Part shown: piece by piece, positions 14,302 to 16,879 of the stretch
Numbering within the stretch: position 1 is the first letter of the stretch
How the letters are laid out: each line of letters opens with the position of its first letter
Assembly (NCBI GenBank): GCA_018675825.1
Contig: JABGXK010000155.1
Span: 1-16,879 of the forward strand
Origin: Flavobacteriales bacterium
GTDB taxonomy: Bacteria; Bacteroidota; Bacteroidia; Flavobacteriales; BACL11
DNA length: 16,879 nt
Reading direction: 5' to 3'
The notes under the pieces: model-generated
What the model saw: only the letters and a program-made list of their open reading frames with translations
Database searches by the model: none
Told to the model about the DNA's origin: nothing
Translations under genes and position numbers: made by a program

Positions 14302-15389
14302 AAAAGCTAGTTTGTGTACATTTGTTAAATGATTTTAGTGGTAGTCCAAAAGTGTTATCGCAGGTAATTAATGCAGTTATCGAAAGCAATTATGAAGTAG
14401 ATCTTTATGTAGGGAATGCTTCAGAAGGATTTCTTTCAAAAACTGATGCCAATACCTTTACTTATAGCTATAAGCGAAGTAATAATAAGTTTTTCACCTT
14501 ACTGTCATTATTGAGTTCTCAGGTTCATCTCGCATACAAAATAGTTAAATATAGAAATATGGATATTATAATTTATGTAAATACCTTATTGCCATTTGGT
14601 GCTGCGATAATGGGAAAGTTACTGGGTAAACCAGTAATCTATCATATCCATGAAACCTACATTCGTCCTAAAATTTTTAAACAATTTTTACGGTTGATTG
14701 TAAGTAAAACAGCCTCAAAAATTATTTTTGTTTCCAATATCTTAAAAGAGCTGGAACAGTTTAAATATAAAAAACAAGAAGTAGTTTATAATGCTTTGTC
14801 AAAATCATTTTTAAAACATGCTGCAAAGAACAGTTATACTCCATTAGATAAAAAAAGCACTTTTAATGTGTACATGATTGCCTCTTTAAAAGCTTATAAA
14901 GGGATTAACGAATTGGTAGCTATTGCACAAAAATGCGCTTCAAATAAAGCATTGCAATTTGTTCTCATATTAAATGCCAAACAATACAATATCAATACCT
15001 ATTTTAATAGCATTGAATTACCAGAAAATTTAAGAATATTGGCAACTCAGCAGGATTTGCATCAACACTATAAAAATGCAGGATTAGTATTAAATCTATC
15101 ACGTGTAGATCAATGTATTGAGACTTTTGGTTTAACCATAATAGAGGCAATGGCTTATGGTATTCCAGTCATTGTGCCACCTGTTGGTGGGCCAGCCGAA
15201 ATAGTAACCAATGGTATTGAGGGCTATTTAATCTCATCTTATAAAACAAGCAGTATTGCTGAAAAAATAAAAACACTTTCTTTAGACAAAGCTGAATGGT
15301 CACGACTTTCAAAAAATGCTTTAATGCGTTCTAAAGATTTTAATGAGCAAGTATTTAATAAAAAGCTAATACAGGTTTTAAATGCATAA
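14298..15389 (+). CDS. Glycosyltransferase family 4 (GT-B)
   Basis: This 363-residue GT4 enzyme begins with VCVHLLNDFSGSPKVLSQV (5-23), the glycine/serine loop of the acceptor domain. YHIHET at 115-120 and FVSNILKE at 144-151 are typical mid-domain motifs. The donor domain starts near YMIASLKAYKGI (192-203), and the EX7E pair is Glu275 and Glu283 (IETFGLTIIEAMAYGIPVI), followed by VGGPAEIV. No membrane segment is clear. The start codon overlaps the stop of the APH-like gene (ATGA), and its own 3' end overlaps the next gene by 8 bp. It is probably one of the enzymes that build the repeat unit; its linkage is unknown. Confidence 0.89.
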   Translation: MKKLVCVHLLNDFSGSPKVLSQVINAVIESNYEVDLYVGNASEGFLSKTDANTFTYSYKRSNNKFFTLLSLLSSQVHLAYKIVKYRNMDIIIYVNTLLPFGAAIMGKLLGKPVIYHIHETYIRPKIFKQFLRLIVSKTASKIIFVSNILKELEQFKYKKQEVVYNALSKSFLKHAAKNSYTPLDKKSTFNVYMIASLKAYKGINELVAIAQKCASNKALQFVLILNAKQYNINTYFNSIELPENLRILATQQDLHQHYKNAGLVLNLSRVDQCIETFGLTIIEAMAYGIPVIVPPVGGPAEIVTNGIEGYLISSYKTSSIAEKIKTLSLDKAEWSRLSKNALMRSKDFNEQVFNKKLIQVLNA

Positions 15390-16467
15390 AAAAATTACCG
15401 TTATTGGTACTGTTGGTCTGCCCGCAAAGTATGGTGGCTTTGAAACACTAGTAGAATATATTACCCTAGAATTAAACAATGACTTTGATTTTACAATCTA
15501 TTGTTCTTCAAAGTCTTACACAAAAAAAGTTAAGTCTTATAATAATTGTAAACTTCATTACATAAATCAAGAAGCAAACGGTATCTCTAGCATTGTGTAC
15601 GATATAAGATCAATGGTTCATGCATTAAAAGATGCAGATATTTTTTTAATTTTAGGTGTTTCTGGGTGTATTATTTTACCGTTATTAAAGTTGTTCTATA
15701 GAAAGAAAATCATCGTGAATATTGACGGGTTAGAGTGGAAACGTGCCAAATGGGGGAAAGCAGCAAAATGGTTTTTAAAATTTTCAGAAAAACTAGCCGT
15801 AAAATACTCCCATACTATTATCGCAGACAATAAAGTGATTCAAGATTATGTAAAATCTGCTTATGGTAAGCGAGCAAAATTAATAGCCTATGGTGCAGAT
15901 CATACCAATAAAAAAGTTTTAACAAAAGATTTGCTCTGTACCTATCCATTTTTATCAAAATCCTATGCTTTTAAAGTGTGTAGGATAGAACCAGAGAATA
16001 ATGTACATTTAATTTTAGAGGCATTTTCTGAATATTCTATGTTAAATATAGTGATTGTTGGAAATTGGAAAAATAGCGCATATGGAAAACAATTAAAAAT
16101 ACAGTTTGATTCTTTTGATAACATTTATTTATTAGATTCTATTTACGATCAAAATATACTCAACCAATTAAGAAGTAACTGTTATTTATACATACATGGT
16201 CATAGTGCAGGCGGTACCAACCCATCTTTGGTAGAAGCGATGTGGCTTGGGTTGCCTATTATTGCTTATGATATTAATTATAATATAGAAACTACAGCTA
16301 ACAAGGCAAGGTATTTTAGCAATAAAATAGGTTTAATAAACCAATTAAAATCTTTAAATAAAACCGAGATTTCCATTATGGGTGTAGAAATGAAGAATAT
16401 TGCAAAAGAGAGGTATACATGGAGTGGAATCTCAGAAAAATACGCTAGATTACTCTCTGAGGTTTAA
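15382..16467 (+). CDS. DUF1972-type glycosyltransferase (rhamnosyltransferase-like)
   Basis: This 361-residue GT-B protein opens with ITVIGTVGLPAKYGGFETLV (5-24), the signature of the DUF1972 domain found in rhamnosyl- and related glycosyltransferases. IDGLEWKRAKWGK at 114-126 is another subgroup hallmark. The C-terminal GT4 domain has HGHSAGGTNPSLVEAMWLGL (272-291), where the first Glu of EX7E is absent but the second (Glu285) remains; this is normal for the subgroup. The homology to rhamnosyltransferases does not prove the sugar, and no dTDP-rhamnose genes are in the window. It is the last gene of the overlapping run, starting 8 bp inside the previous gene. Its final 18 bp overlap the truncated recombinase ORF on the other strand. 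I saw no clear terminator after it. Confidence 0.88.
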   Translation: MHKKITVIGTVGLPAKYGGFETLVEYITLELNNDFDFTIYCSSKSYTKKVKSYNNCKLHYINQEANGISSIVYDIRSMVHALKDADIFLILGVSGCIILPLLKLFYRKKIIVNIDGLEWKRAKWGKAAKWFLKFSEKLAVKYSHTIIADNKVIQDYVKSAYGKRAKLIAYGADHTNKKVLTKDLLCTYPFLSKSYAFKVCRIEPENNVHLILEAFSEYSMLNIVIVGNWKNSAYGKQLKIQFDSFDNIYLLDSIYDQNILNQLRSNCYLYIHGHSAGGTNPSLVEAMWLGLPIIAYDINYNIETTANKARYFSNKIGLINQLKSLNKTEISIMGVEMKNIAKERYTWSGISEKYARLLSEV

Positions 16468-16857
16468 TAAAAATTTGATTGTATTTGGTTTTAATCTTAG
16501 TGAGTTATTTTTAATCCATAATTTTGACTGAAATATAACAGTATTTTCTTCTGTAAACTTTTGCCCTCCATTAAATTCGTATACTAATAGTTTTAACCAT
16601 GGTAAGTCTAAATTACTTTTTGGACCATCCTTTACTTTATCTAAAACATATTTTTTTAATTCAATTAATTTTTGATTGTTTTTTTCAAAATTCGGAGCTT
16701 CATAATTTATTTGTTGAAGATTTTTATTCCAATATTTACTATAAATTTTTATTCCTGTGGAAGTCTCTAACCTAACAGATTTTTGGGCATATAGGTAAAT
16801 TTTAATAAATACATAACTTTTATTTTTTGTTCTAATTCTAAATCCTACTGTCGCCAA
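16450..16857 (-). pseudogene. Truncated Bacteroidetes-type tyrosine recombinase, N-terminal fragment
   Basis: Read on the minus strand from a TTG start, the 135 residues look like the arm-type DNA-binding domain and the start of the SAM-like core-binding domain of phage/transposon integrases. The first includes ATVGFRIRTKNKSYVFIKI and VRLETSTGIKIYSKYWNK (residues 2-20 and 28-45); the second includes LWIKNNSLRLKPNTIKF (113-129). Full enzymes have about 400 residues with a catalytic R...HxxR...Y domain; here it is absent, so the fragment cannot recombine DNA. It ends at a stop inside the 3' end of the convergent glycosyltransferase gene, which suggests that the original gene was cut at about 16470. 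An in-frame stop lies directly before the TTG, and family proteins typically begin at this point, so the start is credible. It probably marks past mobile-element activity at the edge of the locus. Confidence 0.65.
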
Positions 16858-16879
16858 TTATAAAGGTTTTGGCTAATAT

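Noticed and set aside
14207..14389. 60-codon open frame on the minus strand across two genes
   Set aside because: It covers the junction of two well-supported overlapping + strand genes and shows no family features.
1..16879. tRNA, rRNA or CRISPR arrays
   Set aside because: I saw no cloverleaf-like G/C-rich segments, rRNA signatures or regularly spaced repeats; nearly all of the window is accounted for by protein genes.

Overview
The window is part of a polysaccharide (O-antigen, capsule or exopolysaccharide) biosynthesis locus from an AT-rich member of the Bacteroidetes, most likely a marine or fish-associated Flavobacteriia. The evidence for this is the very low GC content, the lack of Shine-Dalgarno sequences with A-rich tracts before start codons, a UpxY-type NusG paralogue, and the N-terminus of a Bacteroidetes-type tyrosine recombinase at the right edge. 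No gene identifies the genus. All polysaccharide genes are on the + strand; only the recombinase fragment is on the - strand.

Region 1 (1-2130) holds the 3' end of a UDP-ManNAc dehydrogenase gene (wecC), a UDP-glucose 4-epimerase gene (galE) and a UpxY/RfaH-like antitermination factor. A hairpin followed by a T-run overlaps the stop codon of the antiterminator gene. It is followed by a 143-bp gap with a Bacteroidetes-type -7 box and a GC-rich element resembling the start of the enterobacterial ops element. This gap looks like a control point for what follows.

Region 2 (2274-5508) is a five-gene block: a GDP-mannose 4,6-dehydratase (gmd), an RmlC-type cupin epimerase, a small HxH/E/H cupin, a small SAM methyltransferase and an unusually short DegT/DnrJ-type PLP protein of 200 residues. 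None of the usual enzymes that use the Gmd product (GDP-fucose synthase, Rmd reductase, full-length perosamine synthase) is present. The block may therefore make an unusual GDP-linked 6-deoxy sugar, or a 6-deoxyheptose as in Campylobacter. It is the best candidate for an undescribed pathway here.

Region 3 (5583-9112) carries the export and polymerisation genes: a Wzx-type flippase, a family 2 glycosyltransferase and a Wzy-like polymerase. A 417-bp stretch without a convincing gene follows (9113-9529) and holds a perfect 12-bp inverted repeat.

Region 4 (9530-16467) is a tightly packed run of six genes with a 2-bp gap or overlaps of 4-8 bp. It contains a fused nucleotidyltransferase-like/thymidylate-kinase-like protein, three GT4 glycosyltransferases, an aminoglycoside-phosphotransferase-like kinase and a DUF1972-type glycosyltransferase. 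Two kinase-fold proteins among glycosyltransferases suggest phosphorylation of a sugar, lipid or glycan, but their substrates are unknown. The locus ends against a convergent, truncated recombinase gene whose ORF overlaps the last glycosyltransferase gene, so this edge is probably a rearrangement or integration junction.

Together the genes cover nucleotide sugar synthesis (ManNAcA, Gal/GalNAc, a GDP-6-deoxy sugar), repeat-unit assembly, flipping and polymerisation of a Wzx/Wzy-dependent glycan. The initiating sugar-phosphate transferase, UDP-GlcNAc 2-epimerase and export or ligation genes are not in the window.
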